From: Carboxydothermus pertinax
GTDB lineage: Bacteria > Bacillota > Z-2901 > Carboxydothermales > Carboxydothermaceae
Length of the DNA stretch: 64,000 nucleotides
Direction of reading: 5' to 3'
Assembly (NCBI RefSeq): GCF_001950255.1
Contig: NZ_BDJK01000009.1
Coordinates: 62,001 to 126,000, forward strand
Below are positions 31,616 to 40,370 of this stretch, piece after piece (within the stretch, counting starts at the first letter, position 1; every line of letters starts with the position of its first letter). Position numbers and translations under genes: made by a program. The notes beneath the pieces are model-generated. The model did no database searches. It was not told where the DNA came from and worked only from the letters and a program-made list of their open reading frames with translations.

Positions 31616-33538
31616 ATGAAAAGTGGGAGAATAATTTTGGCGATTTTACTTTTACTTACCTTTACTGTTTCGGTAGTCATTTTGCCCCCGCGTTTTGCCG
31701 AAGATAAGAAAAAAGAAACAGGATTTTATTTGGATTATGAAACTCTTTTAAATCTAAGTACCTCTTGGGGTTTATCTCCAGAGCAAACTATAAACAAATT
31801 AAAAAAATTAGGCTTTGTGGGCCTTGCTTTATATGAAGAAAATGGAAGCGGTTCGGAAGTATTTAATCAGGAAGCTGTTCTTTTATCGGGGGTAAAAGTA
31901 ATTGAAAACTATCCGGATTTAAAAGACTTTATTGAGCCAAAGTACCCTTATACTTACTTAATTACCAGGAATAAAAACATAATAAATTCCGTTACCCAAG
32001 TGTTAAATGCGAGGAGTGTTAAAAACCAACTGCAACAAATAAAAGGTAAGTACCTGCTTAAAATTTACTTTCCCTATGACAGTTCCGATAAGTTATTATT
32101 GGGTTTTAATCCTGAAGCCCTTTCCTTTGCTCAAAACAATAATTTAGATTTGCTCCTTTTTGTACCCCAATGGAGTATTGGAGAGGAAAAAGAAGTAAAA
32201 AGTTATGTTACTTATCTAAAAAACTTTTCTGCGGCTCCCAAGGTTGTTTTTGCTGATAAAAATTTACCGGAAAACAGTAAATATACAAAAGATTTTACTA
32301 AAGCTTTTTTAAAAGAACACTTTAGAATCGGTCTCTTAGATGGTATTGAACAGCCTCAAGTAAATGCAATTGTAAATCAAACCAAACTTCCGGTATTCCG
32401 GGTACGGCAGGTAACAATAAATAATGTTGAAGGGGCTAATATTTTAGCAAATCCTGATGAAAAAATAGAAAGTCTAAAAATTGGCATTAGAGACCGAAGA
32501 AATAGAGCTATTGTTTTTAAAATACCTAATAAAGAACTAAGTAAGACAACGGTTTTAGCTTTTGAAACGGAAGTTTCTAATACCTTTGAGGTGATGAAAA
32601 GCTTAAACTATAAATTTGTGCCAGTGGCTCCTATAGAAAAAGTACCGGAAAAGAAAAACGAAAAACTCCTGTTGTCTATTTTGTTAATTATCTTATTCGG
32701 GTATTCGCTAACTTTATTTAATCTTTTAGACAAAAAGACCTCTACAATTTTAACCTTGTTGGCACTTTTGGTGGGTATAGGTTTCTTTAAATTAAATTAC
32801 GATTTTTACTTTAAGCTTTGTGCTTTTGGCGCTTCTATCTTATATCCTTTAATTGCATTATTAAGTATAGATATTAGAAACTCAAAATCGCTTATTAGGG
32901 CTTTGATTTCCGTTATTGGTATTATTTTAGTTAGTGTCTTTGGCGGTTTTACAATATCAGCTTTTTTAACCGGAAATAATTACTTTGTTCATGCTGATTT
33001 GTTTCGGGGTGTAAAATTATCTTTTCTCCTACCAGTGCTCTTATATGCCATCTATGCGGCTAAGATTTTGTTAGTTCGTGAAAAAAGTCTAAAACAAGTG
33101 GTTTTTGATTATTTGGGTTTAGAATTAAAACTATGGCAATTGTTTGCAATTATAATTGTGTTTGGAGTTGGAGCTTATTATCTCCTGCGTACAGGAAATG
33201 CTTCGGACACGCTGGTATTGCCTGGAGAAATAAAACTTCGTACTTTATTAAATAAATACCTTTATGTAAGGCCAAGATTTAAAGAATTTGCTATCGGTTA
33301 TCCTTTGCTCTTGTGGGGACTTTGGACCAAAAGTCGAAGGGAATTTCGTTATCTTGCCTTGGTGGTTGGTAGTTTAGCCCCGGTTACAGTTATAAACACC
33401 TTTTCCCACCAATACGACCCTCTCTGGGTGAGTTTAATTAGAGCCGGAAACGGATTGTTATTAGGAGTCCTTTTAGGAATTTTATTAATAGGTTTTAATT
33501 TATTGGCTTTAAATTTAATTAAAAAATCGTCAAGGTGA
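31616..33538 (+). CDS. DUF5693 family polytopic membrane protein
   Basis: 640 aa. An N-terminal anchor (residues ~5-24) precedes a ~300-residue extracytoplasmic domain (GFYLDYETLLNLSTSWGLSP onward), which looks like a degenerate TIM-barrel-type fold; the C-terminal half has about nine membrane helices. This matches DUF5693, which in many Firmicutes sits between csaB and tagA-like genes. Its function is unknown; export or polymerisation of a secondary wall polymer is a reasonable guess, since no TagGH-type ABC exporter is present here. It overlaps tagA. Confidence 0.82.
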   Translation: MKSGRIILAILLLLTFTVSVVILPPRFAEDKKKETGFYLDYETLLNLSTSWGLSPEQTINKLKKLGFVGLALYEENGSGSEVFNQEAVLLSGVKVIENYPDLKDFIEPKYPYTYLITRNKNIINSVTQVLNARSVKNQLQQIKGKYLLKIYFPYDSSDKLLLGFNPEALSFAQNNNLDLLLFVPQWSIGEEKEVKSYVTYLKNFSAAPKVVFADKNLPENSKYTKDFTKAFLKEHFRIGLLDGIEQPQVNAIVNQTKLPVFRVRQVTINNVEGANILANPDEKIESLKIGIRDRRNRAIVFKIPNKELSKTTVLAFETEVSNTFEVMKSLNYKFVPVAPIEKVPEKKNEKLLLSILLIILFGYSLTLFNLLDKKTSTILTLLALLVGIGFFKLNYDFYFKLCAFGASILYPLIALLSIDIRNSKSLIRALISVIGIILVSVFGGFTISAFLTGNNYFVHADLFRGVKLSFLLPVLLYAIYAAKILLVREKSLKQVVFDYLGLELKLWQLFAIIIVFGVGAYYLLRTGNASDTLVLPGEIKLRTLLNKYLYVRPRFKEFAIGYPLLLWGLWTKSRREFRYLALVVGSLAPVTVINTFSHQYDPLWVSLIRAGNGLLLGVLLGILLIGFNLLALNLIKKSSR

Positions 33539-33543
33539 TTTTG

Positions 33544-34275
33544 ATGTCTTTTATAAAAATTTATGATTTTCCTGTAGCAAACTTAAGTTTAAAAGAAGCT
33601 GTCGACGCTGTAATAAAGTTAATTGAGGAGCCAAAAAAAACCCATATTATAACCATAAATCCGGAAATGATTTATGCGGCTTTAAATAATCCAAATCTAA
33701 GTAAGATAATAAAAAGTGCTGATTTAATTTTACCCGATGGTATAGGGATTGTTTTAGCTGGAAAAATAAAAGGCCAGGAATTTAAAGAAAGGGTACCTGG
33801 CATTGAACTGGCCGAAGAAATCGTGAGAAAAAAAGATAATTTAAAAGTATACTTAATTGGAGCAAAGCCGGGTGTTGCCGAAAAAGCTGCAATTAAGTTA
33901 TTGGAGGTTAATAATACCACGGAAATTGTAGGGATTGAAAACGGCTACTTTGAAAAGGAAGAGGAAAAGATTGAGCAAATAATTAATAGTAAACCCGAAC
34001 TTGTGCTGGTAGGAATGGGATTTCCAAGGCAAGAAATCTTTATCAGGAATTTGCTTTCTAAATCCCCCCAACCTTTAGTGGCAGTGGGTGTTGGCGGCAG
34101 TTTTGATGTTTGGGCGGGAGTATCTAAGCGAGCACCGGAATTTATGCAAAAGGCGGGTCTAGAATGGCTCTGGCGGCTAATCCAGGAGCCATGGCGGTAT
34201 AAGCGGATGATTGTCTTACCTAAATTTGCCCTAAAGGTTTTTGTGGATTACAAATTAAGAGGGAGGAAGGATTAG
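33544..34275 (+). CDS. tagA: WecG/TagA family glycosyltransferase
   Basis: Adds ManNAc (or a related HexNAc) to lipid-linked GlcNAc to make the wall-polymer linkage unit. GT26 signatures: THIITINPEMIYAAL, LILPDGIGIVLA, RVPGIEL, VYLIGAKPG, LVGMGFPRQE and GVGGSFDVWAG. 243 aa. An in-frame GTG at 33535 overlaps the previous stop, but AAGGTGAT is spaced correctly for ATG at 33544. The UDP-ManNAc donor can come from the WecB epimerase at 59 kb. Confidence 0.93.
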   Translation: MSFIKIYDFPVANLSLKEAVDAVIKLIEEPKKTHIITINPEMIYAALNNPNLSKIIKSADLILPDGIGIVLAGKIKGQEFKERVPGIELAEEIVRKKDNLKVYLIGAKPGVAEKAAIKLLEVNNTTEIVGIENGYFEKEEEKIEQIINSKPELVLVGMGFPRQEIFIRNLLSKSPQPLVAVGVGGSFDVWAGVSKRAPEFMQKAGLEWLWRLIQEPWRYKRMIVLPKFALKVFVDYKLRGRKD

Positions 34276-34988
34276 TGAAATTAGTTATTTTAGCAGCCGG
34301 GGTTGGAAGTAGACTTTATCCTTTAACTGCCGACCGGCCAAAAGCAATGGTGGAAGTTAACGGGAAAACGATCATCCAAAAACAAATTGAGGAAGCCTTA
34401 AAACAGGGTATTGTACCGGAAGATATTTATGTGGTAGGAGGCTACCAGATAGAGGCGTTAAAAAAAGTACTACCTTCTGGGGTGAATTTAATAGAAAATC
34501 CTGATTATGCTACCAAAAATAATGTTTATTCGGTTGCCTTATTAAAAGAATATTTAAACGACGGCTTTATCCTTTTTAATTCCGATGTAGTATTTGCACC
34601 GGAAATATTAGAAGAGCTTGTGCGCGAAAATTACCCCGACGTATTGGTTGTTGATGACGTTAACCCCTTAGATGAAGAAGATATGAAAGTAGTAATTGAA
34701 AACGGCTTTATAACCCATATTAGCAAAAAAGTAGATCCCAAAAAAGCTCATGGGGAATATATAGGAATATTAAGGTTTGGTAGCAATACGGCCCAAAAGG
34801 TTATTACCCGCTGTAACGAAATGGTGGAGAATGGCGAAATAAATGGCTGGTATGAAACGGCTTTAAATACGCTTCTACCAGAGTTAAAAATTCGTCCCGT
34901 ATCCACCAAAGGTTATTTATGGACGGAAATTGATGATTTTAAAGATTTAGAATATGCCCGGGAAATAGCCCAAAAAATAAACTGGTAA
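34275..34988 (+). CDS. LicC-like nucleotidyltransferase (probable cytidylyltransferase)
   Basis: 237 aa Rossmann-like NTP transferase: LAAGVGSRLYPLTADRPKAM (NTP-binding loop), IYVVGGYQIEAL and NVYSVALLKEYLNDGFILFN with acidic SDVVF, closest to LicC-type phosphocholine/alditol-phosphate cytidylyltransferases rather than hexose-1-P enzymes. The GTG start shares one base with the tagA stop. The next gene, 10 bp later, is a glycerol-1-phosphate dehydrogenase; I infer the substrate is glycerol-1-phosphate, giving CDP-glycerol (sn-1 form). Not demonstrated. Confidence 0.82.
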   Translation: MKLVILAAGVGSRLYPLTADRPKAMVEVNGKTIIQKQIEEALKQGIVPEDIYVVGGYQIEALKKVLPSGVNLIENPDYATKNNVYSVALLKEYLNDGFILFNSDVVFAPEILEELVRENYPDVLVVDDVNPLDEEDMKVVIENGFITHISKKVDPKKAHGEYIGILRFGSNTAQKVITRCNEMVENGEINGWYETALNTLLPELKIRPVSTKGYLWTEIDDFKDLEYAREIAQKINW

Positions 34989-34998
34989 GGGGATTTCT

Positions 34999-36048
34999 AT
35001 GCCGCTTTTTAACCGTTTTATAAGTTTACCGCTTTTTATTAGAATCGAGGAAAATCTTCGCTATTCTTTAAAAACTGTCATCCGGGAGAGTAATTTCTAT
35101 TTTGAAAACCCCCTTTTTATTACCGGTGGGGAAAACACTCGTATAGTTGCCCGGGAAGTGGCCGAAGGCTTTCAGGCTCCTAAATTTCAGTTTTACTATA
35201 TAGCTGATAATTCTTTAGGAGAAATAAATAACTTAAAAGAAAAAATTAATGGGGTAAACCCCGACCTTTTAGTTGCAGTTGGCGGGGGGCGGGTTATTGA
35301 TGTAGCCAAAGTGGTTGCCACGGAAAAGTTACTACCTCTAATAACCTTTCCCACCACCCTGGCCAACGACGGAGTAGTGAGCCCGGTGGCGGTAATCCGG
35401 GATGGAGATAAGCTTAGAAGTATTGGGGTTAATATGCCGATTGGGGTGCTGGTTGATCTGGCAGTGGTTAAAAATTCTCCCGAGCGTCTTATAAAAGCTG
35501 GTATTGGCGACTTAATCTCCAATATTACGGCGCTTGCCGACTGGGAAATTGCCTGCCGGCGGGGCAGAGATAGGATGGACGGTTTTGCTTATATGCTTTC
35601 GGAAAAAGCAGTGTATTCAGTTTTAAATTATACCGGTAAAAGTATCTGGGAACTTGATTTTTTAAGGCTTTTAGCCGAAGGCTTGGTTTTATCCGGGATT
35701 GCCATGGCTATTACTGGGACCAGCCGGCCTGCCAGTGGCGCCGAACATTTAATTAGCCATGCTTTAGATAAATTATATGAACGACCGGCCCTTCACGGTG
35801 AACAGGTGGGAGTTGCAGCCTTATTTACTGCAAAGCTCCAGCGCCAGAATTTAGAAGGATTATTAAACTTTTTTAAAAAATTTGGGCTTAAAGCCTCACC
35901 GGAAAGTTTAGGTTTAACAAGAGAACAGTTTTTAGAGGCGGTTAATTTAGCACCAGGCATGCGCCCTGAACGTTATACAATTTTAAATGAAGATATATTA
36001 AAGACGGCCGGTGAAGTTTATGATGCAGTGTATGGGAATTTGCCATAA
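34999..36048 (+). CDS. sn-Glycerol-1-phosphate dehydrogenase (EgsA/AraM type)
   Basis: Reduces dihydroxyacetone phosphate to sn-glycerol-1-phosphate. 349 aa, iron-containing-alcohol-dehydrogenase fold: LLVAVGGGRVIDVAK and TFPTTLANDGVVSPVAV for NAD(P), and metal ligands in GIGDLISN (Asp), SGAEHLISH (His) and LHGEQVG (His). In archaea the product builds lipids, and in Bacillus AraM feeds PcrB. No PcrB-type gene is here; instead it follows a LicC-like cytidylyltransferase in a wall-polymer operon, which points to a polymer precursor. Confidence 0.88.
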   Translation: MPLFNRFISLPLFIRIEENLRYSLKTVIRESNFYFENPLFITGGENTRIVAREVAEGFQAPKFQFYYIADNSLGEINNLKEKINGVNPDLLVAVGGGRVIDVAKVVATEKLLPLITFPTTLANDGVVSPVAVIRDGDKLRSIGVNMPIGVLVDLAVVKNSPERLIKAGIGDLISNITALADWEIACRRGRDRMDGFAYMLSEKAVYSVLNYTGKSIWELDFLRLLAEGLVLSGIAMAITGTSRPASGAEHLISHALDKLYERPALHGEQVGVAALFTAKLQRQNLEGLLNFFKKFGLKASPESLGLTREQFLEAVNLAPGMRPERYTILNEDILKTAGEVYDAVYGNLP

Positions 36049-36111
36049 TAAGGTAAATTTATTATAATTACTAAGTGGAGGGTTAAAAATTTTTTCGAGG
36101 GGGTAGGCGAT

Positions 36112-36987
36112 TTGAAAATCAAAAAAGCCATCATTCCTGCAGCTGGATTGGGAGTTAGATTTTTACCGGCAACCAAGGCTCAGCCTAAAGAAATGCTGCC
36201 CATTGTTGATAAACCTACAATTCAGTATATCGTAGAAGAAGCGGTAGCTTCTGGTATTGAGGACATCTTAATTGTCACCGGTAAAAACAAACGGGCCATT
36301 GAAGACCATTTTGATAAATCCCCGGAATTAGAAATGTATTTAGAAAAGAGAGGGAAAGACGACCTTTTGGAGATTGTCCGCTCCATTGGCAATATGGTGG
36401 ATATCCACTACGTCCGGCAAAAAGAGCCTCTAGGGCTTGGACATGCCATTTACTGTGCCCGCAAATTTATTGGCAATGAACCTTTTGCGGTTTTACTGGG
36501 TGACGACTTGATGAAAGCTAGAACTCCGGTCTTAAAGCAAATGATTGATCTTTATGAAAAAGTGGAAGGAAGTATCGTGGCCGTACAGGAAGTAGAGCCT
36601 CAGGATGCAAGCAAGTACGGAATTTTAAAGGCAGAGTATGCCGGAGAGCGGCTCTATCGGGTCCAGGACTTGGTTGAAAAACCCAAACCCGAAGAAGCAC
36701 CTTCCAACCTGGCGGTGATGGGCCGCTATATTATCGAGCCGGAGATTTTTGATTTCTTAGAAAAAACTCCTCCCGGAGCCGGAGGCGAAATTCAACTGAC
36801 CGATGCTTTAAGAATGCTGTGTCAGGTAAAGCCAATATATGGTTATGTGTATGAAGGTATGCGCTATGATGTGGGCGACAAACTTGGCTTTTTAAAAGCG
36901 ACCGTGGAATTTGCCCTGGACCGGGAGGAGCTGGCCAGCGGGTTTAAAGCTTATCTTAAAGAATTAGTGGCAAAGGAAATAGATTAA
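36112..36987 (+). CDS. galU: UTP-glucose-1-phosphate uridylyltransferase
   Basis: Makes UDP-glucose for envelope glycans. GalU signatures are complete: [23 protein letters not shown] (nucleotide loop), the [14 protein letters not shown] segment, [19 protein letters not shown] and [20 protein letters not shown]. 291 aa. The start is TTG, preceded by GAGGGGGTAGG. The phosphohexomutase at 37.9 kb could supply glucose-1-phosphate. A small frame on the opposite strand overlaps its last 24 bases. Confidence 0.96.
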   Translation: MKIKKAIIPAAGLGVRFLPATKAQPKEMLPIVDKPTIQYIVEEAVASGIEDILIVTGKNKRAIEDHFDKSPELEMYLEKRGKDDLLEIVRSIGNMVDIHYVRQKEPLGLGHAIYCARKFIGNEPFAVLLGDDLMKARTPVLKQMIDLYEKVEGSIVAVQEVEPQDASKYGILKAEYAGERLYRVQDLVEKPKPEEAPSNLAVMGRYIIEPEIFDFLEKTPPGAGGEIQLTDALRMLCQVKPIYGYVYEGMRYDVGDKLGFLKATVEFALDREELASGFKAYLKELVAKEID

Positions 36988-37065
36988 CACTGCCCAAAAG
37001 GGTAGGCTAAAAACCACACCGTAGAAACTTCCCTTTAGTAATCGAGCTCTTTCGAGTTCATCCAT
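36964..37065 (-). CDS. Small single-pass membrane protein (33 aa)
   Basis: On the minus strand AGAGGTGAT lies 5 nt before an ATG that opens a 33-residue frame: charged start [13 protein letters not shown], hydrophobic segment [19 protein letters not shown], final His. Upstream on the same strand TTGCAT and GATAAC are 17 bp apart. It converges with and overlaps galU by 24 bp. No family known; the ribosome site and membrane-helix composition argue for a real gene. Confidence 0.5.
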   Translation of the reverse strand: MDELERARLLKGSFYGVVFSLPFWAVLIYFLCH

Positions 37066-37112
37066 AGGATCACCTCTACTGTTAGGTTATCCCTGTTATG
37101 AAAAATTTATGC

Positions 37113-37145
37113 AACCGGCGGAATAAAACCCGTCGGTTTTTTTCA
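37113..37145 (+). terminator. Intrinsic terminator
   Basis: AACCGGCGG and CCGTCGGTT (one G-T pair) form a stem followed by seven T residues; it would end transcripts from galU. Confidence 0.82.
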
Positions 37146-37167
37146 AAATAGGGGTGGAGGTGTTCCT

Positions 37168-37905
37168 GTGCACGATGTAACTGAGGTCATCTTACGTTCA
37201 CTGGCTGCCTTTATAGCTGTACTTATCATTACCAAACTCATTGGGAAATCCCAGCTTGGCCAGCTAACCATTTCCGACTACATAAACGGTATTGTTATTG
37301 GCTCGATTGCTGCCAATGTTGCGGTGGACCTTCGCACCAATGTAGTTCACTATCTGACGGGCATGGCAGCCTTTGGGGCACTTACCATTTTAGTGCAGTG
37401 GGCTGGGCTTAAAAACCGGAATGTACGGAAGCTTCTTCAGGATGAGCCTACAATTGTCATCCATAACGGCAAAATCTTGGAACACAATATGAAGCTGATG
37501 CGCTACACCATGGACGACTTAATGATGCAGCTTCGGGAAAAAGGAGCTTTTAACGTAGCCGATGTGGAGTTTGCGGTAGCTGAACCCAATGGAGAGCTTT
37601 CGGTTTTATTGAAGTCCACCAAACGGCCGGTAACTCCGGAAGATTTGGGATTAAATCCGCCCTATGAAGGAGTACCGGCAGAACTGGTGGTTGACGGAGA
37701 ATTAATCGAGCAAAATTTTGAGCAGCATGGACTAGCTAAAGAATGGTTTTTTAACTACCTAAAAGAGCAAGGGATAACTAACTTAAAAGACATAGCGTAT
37801 GCCCAAATTGATGCTAACGGTCAGGTATACATAGACTTAAAGCATGATAAGCTTACCCTGACGGTAGATATTACCGACAAAAAACCCAAGAGAAAAGGGG
37901 GATAA
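37168..37905 (+). CDS. DUF421 family (YetF-like) membrane protein
   Basis: 245 aa. Three membrane helices in the first ~85 residues carry the family sequence LIGKSQLGQLTISDYINGIVIGSIAA; a soluble alpha/beta domain follows (DEPTIVIHNGKILEHNMKLMRYTMDDLMMQLREKG, then NGELSVLLKSTKRP). The start is GTG with GGTGGAGGTG upstream. YetF/DUF421 proteins are common in spore formers with poorly defined roles. The gene is followed 2 bp later by the phosphohexomutase and is probably co-transcribed. Confidence 0.92.
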   Translation: MHDVTEVILRSLAAFIAVLIITKLIGKSQLGQLTISDYINGIVIGSIAANVAVDLRTNVVHYLTGMAAFGALTILVQWAGLKNRNVRKLLQDEPTIVIHNGKILEHNMKLMRYTMDDLMMQLREKGAFNVADVEFAVAEPNGELSVLLKSTKRPVTPEDLGLNPPYEGVPAELVVDGELIEQNFEQHGLAKEWFFNYLKEQGITNLKDIAYAQIDANGQVYIDLKHDKLTLTVDITDKKPKRKGG

Positions 37906-37907
37906 CT

Positions 37908-39293
37908 TTGATAAAATTTGGCACCGATGGGTGGAGGGGAATTATTGCCCGGGATTTTACCTTTGCCAATTTAGAAAAGGTAAGTCTGGGGTTAGCCGCT
38001 TATTTGCAGGAAAAGTACCGCAATGGAGCGGTGGTGGTAGGTTATGATTGCCGCTTTTTATCCGACCGGTTTGCAGAGACCGTGGCGGAAATCCTTTTAA
38101 AAAGTGGTTTTGACGTTTATCTTCCGGAGAAATTTGTGCCCACTCCTTATGTAGCCTTTGCCATTAAAAAATTAAACGCGATTGGCGGGGTAATGTTAAC
38201 CGCCAGCCACAACCCGCCGGAATATAACGGCTTTAAATTTATCCCCGACTATGCCGGACCGGCCCTGCCCGATGTGACCGACCGCTTAGAGCAGTTAATA
38301 AACAGTGAAGCCAAACCCGCAAAAAGAGAACCTGGGAGAAAGCTTACTTTAAACTTAGAAGACAAATACATCCTACATTTAATTAACCTGACCGGCTTAA
38401 ATCCGGGGCAGGGCCTGATTGTAATTGACCCGATGTACGGGGCCGGTCAGGGCTATCTGGAAAAAATATTAGGGGATTTCGGTTATAATCTTTATACCCT
38501 TAGAAACTACCGGGATCCTCTCTTTGGCGACGGTATGCCCGAACCCAAAAAAAAGGAGCTCCAGCCGCTGGTTGAAGAAATAAAGCGGCGAGGGGCAGAT
38601 TTGGGCCTGGCCTTAGATGGGGATGCGGACCGGTTTGGGGTGGTGGAAGGGGAGCGGCTTTTTACCGCCAATGAAATTTTAGCCCTTACCTACCACTATT
38701 TACTTGAAAGCGGGCGGGGAGGCGATGTAGCCCGGACGGTGCCCACCACTCACCTTTTAGATAAGATGGCCCGGGCTAATGGCTATGAAGTGATTGAAAC
38801 ACCGGTAGGTTTTAAGTACATCGGCAAAGCCATAAGAGAAGGAGCAGTCTTAGGCGGTGAAGAATCCGGGGGACTGTCGATAGCGGGGCATGTGCCGGAA
38901 AAAGATGGAATCTTAGCCGATCTCCTAGCGGTAAAAATCCGGGAATATTTTAAAAAGCCCCTATCACAGGTATTAGAAGATATTTACGACCGCTACGGCC
39001 GGGTTTACTCCCGCCGGGATGACTATAAAACTACGCCGGAGCAAAAGGAAGAAATTTTAAAGCGAATGTCTTCGCTAAAACTTACGGAAATTGCTGGTGA
39101 AAAGGTCGTCCGGGTAAGCCGAATTGACGGGGTAAAGTGGGAACTTCAAAGGGGCGGCTTTGTCCTGGTGCGAGCTTCCGGCACGGAGCCGGTCTTTAGA
39201 ATTTACGGTGAAGCTGAAACTTCCGCCAAATTGGATTCACTTTTAAACGAAATGAAAATACTCCTTCTAGGGACGGTTCGGACGGTTCTGTGA
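37908..39293 (+). CDS. Phosphoglucomutase/phosphomannomutase family protein
   Basis: 461 aa alpha-D-phosphohexomutase. Phosphoserine loop TASHNPPEYNG, metal loop DGDADRFG, sugar loop GGEESGGL and C-terminal phosphate loop RASGTEPVFRIYGE are present in order. The start is TTG (AGGGGG upstream). The last eight residues (LGTVRTVL) and stop are encoded by an intergenic repeat that runs to 39372. With galU 1 kb upstream it could provide glucose-1-phosphate; true substrate preference (Glc, Man, GlcN) is not readable. Confidence 0.93.
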   Translation: MIKFGTDGWRGIIARDFTFANLEKVSLGLAAYLQEKYRNGAVVVGYDCRFLSDRFAETVAEILLKSGFDVYLPEKFVPTPYVAFAIKKLNAIGGVMLTASHNPPEYNGFKFIPDYAGPALPDVTDRLEQLINSEAKPAKREPGRKLTLNLEDKYILHLINLTGLNPGQGLIVIDPMYGAGQGYLEKILGDFGYNLYTLRNYRDPLFGDGMPEPKKKELQPLVEEIKRRGADLGLALDGDADRFGVVEGERLFTANEILALTYHYLLESGRGGDVARTVPTTHLLDKMARANGYEVIETPVGFKYIGKAIREGAVLGGEESGGLSIAGHVPEKDGILADLLAVKIREYFKKPLSQVLEDIYDRYGRVYSRRDDYKTTPEQKEEILKRMSSLKLTEIAGEKVVRVSRIDGVKWELQRGGFVLVRASGTEPVFRIYGEAETSAKLDSLLNEMKILLLGTVRTVL

Positions 39294-39372
39294 GGTCATT
39301 TTGAGGAAAATTGAAAATAATAAGAGCGGGCTTTGACCCGCTTTTAATTTAGCCGGCAGGAGCCGTTCCTAG
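39267..39372. repeat. Inverted-repeat-bounded element at the mutase 3' end
   Basis: CTAGGGACGGTTC (39267-39279) and GAGCCGTTCCTAG (39360-39372) are imperfect inverted copies (11 of 13). The left end encodes the C-terminus of the mutase. Inside is a terminator (39322-39350). Confidence 0.6.
39322..39350 (+). terminator. Intrinsic terminator
   Basis: AAGAGCGGG and CCCGCTTTT form a stem around CTTTGA with a T-rich end. Confidence 0.8.
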
Positions 39373-39417
39373 GAATACACCGACCACTGACCACTTATGC
39401 CATACCACCATTAACGG

Positions 39418-39441
39418 GCGCACTCCGGTGCGCTTATTTTT
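39418..39441 (+). terminator. Small hairpin with T tract
   Basis: GCGCAC-TCCG-GTGCGC followed by TTATTTTT. Similar hairpin sequence occurs near 7127; may be part of a repeat rather than a dedicated terminator. Confidence 0.5.
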
Positions 39442-39513
39442 ATGTCCGGCAAAGACGATACCAACAGGTGGCGAAGGGCAGCGGTTTGGAAAAACTTTTT
39501 AACAGCCTAATTG

Positions 39514-39540
39514 CCTAACATACGGTATAATGTTGTTAGG
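39514..39540. promoter_or_regulatory. Inverted repeat around a -10 box, sulfur-transport genes
   Basis: CCTAACA (39514-39520) and TGTTAGG (39534-39540) flank TATAAT (39526-39531). No good -35 box lies at the right distance, which fits a regulated promoter for the genes starting at 39550. Confidence 0.45.
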
Positions 39541-39549
39541 TGATAAAAA

Positions 39550-40143
39550 GTGCAAAAAAAGGCAGCTTACGGCTTATTAATATTGTTTCTTTCGGTGCTA
39601 CTCTTTTTAGTTTATCAAAACCTTTTCACCCAGGCGGCGGTGTTTGCTTTAGGCCTTGGTTTTGGTTATGCGGTTAGCCGTTCCCGCTTTTGCTTTGCAT
39701 CAGCTTTTCGGGATTTAATCATGTTTCGGGATAAAGCCATGAGCCGGGGAGTTACAGTCTTAATCGCTGTATCTGCTGCTGGTTTTTTTGTAATCCAATT
39801 GTTAGCTGTATTAGGGGGACATGCACCTCCGGGGAAAATAAATCCGGTGGGCTGGCATTTGGTCATCGGCGGCATTATTTTTGGCGTTGGTATGGTTTTA
39901 GCCGGTGGCTGTGTGATTAGTACTTTAGTCCGGGTGGGAGAAGGGTTTTTCCACTACTGGGGAGTATTGCTGGGAATAGTAATTGGCTCAGTCCTAGGAG
40001 CCTTTGGTTATGGCTTCTGGAAAGATAGTTTAACTGCTGCCAAAAAGTTCTGGCTTCCCGGGATTATTGGCTGGATACCGACACTCCTTATCTATGTAAT
40101 AGTATTTTTCTTTTTGTTTAAAGCTTTGCAGGAGGAGAGGTAA
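39550..40143 (+). CDS. YeeE/YedE family sulfur-compound transporter, first half
   Basis: 197 aa, about five membrane helices. Family hallmarks: GYAVSRSRFCFASAFRD near residue 40 and GGCVISTLVRVGEG, which carry the cysteines implicated in thiosulfate binding in YeeE. Full-length YeeE proteins have ~350 aa; here the second half is a separate gene at 40371, on the other side of tusA. The start is GTG with AGGTGAT upstream. Predicted to import thiosulfate or another sulfur donor. Confidence 0.85.
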   Translation: MQKKAAYGLLILFLSVLLFLVYQNLFTQAAVFALGLGFGYAVSRSRFCFASAFRDLIMFRDKAMSRGVTVLIAVSAAGFFVIQLLAVLGGHAPPGKINPVGWHLVIGGIIFGVGMVLAGGCVISTLVRVGEGFFHYWGVLLGIVIGSVLGAFGYGFWKDSLTAAKKFWLPGIIGWIPTLLIYVIVFFFLFKALQEER

Positions 40144-40365
40144 ATGGAAATCAAAGTAGACTTAACCGGTGAAGTCTGCCCGGTTCCCCTTTGGCGGGTG
40201 CAGGAAGAATTAAAGAAAATGCAGCCGGGAGATAAGATTATCGTAATCACCGATTTCAGCCGTTCAGTACGTAACATAGTTGATTTAGCGGTAAGGCTTA
40301 AATACGATTACGACTTAGAAGAAATTTCTCCCGGTATCTGGGAAGTTAGCGTTATAAAGGGGTAG
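40144..40365 (+). CDS. tusA: TusA family sulfur carrier
   Basis: 73 aa. The CPxP motif (EVCPVPLWRVQEEL) holds the persulfide-bearing cysteine at residue 13, followed by the helix-strand pattern of TusA/SirA. Its start directly abuts the stop of the YeeE-like gene (TAAATG), with AGGAGAGG upstream. Close YeeE-TusA pairing is known; TusA accepts sulfur released from imported thiosulfate or from polysulfide metabolism. Confidence 0.93.
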   Translation: MEIKVDLTGEVCPVPLWRVQEELKKMQPGDKIIVITDFSRSVRNIVDLAVRLKYDYDLEEISPGIWEVSVIKG

Positions 40366-40370
40366 GACCG

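Noticed and set aside
39442-39510. Short frame starting MSGKDDTNRW between the mutase and YeeE genes
   Set aside because: No ribosome binding site; its ATG lies in the T-rich tail of a hairpin.
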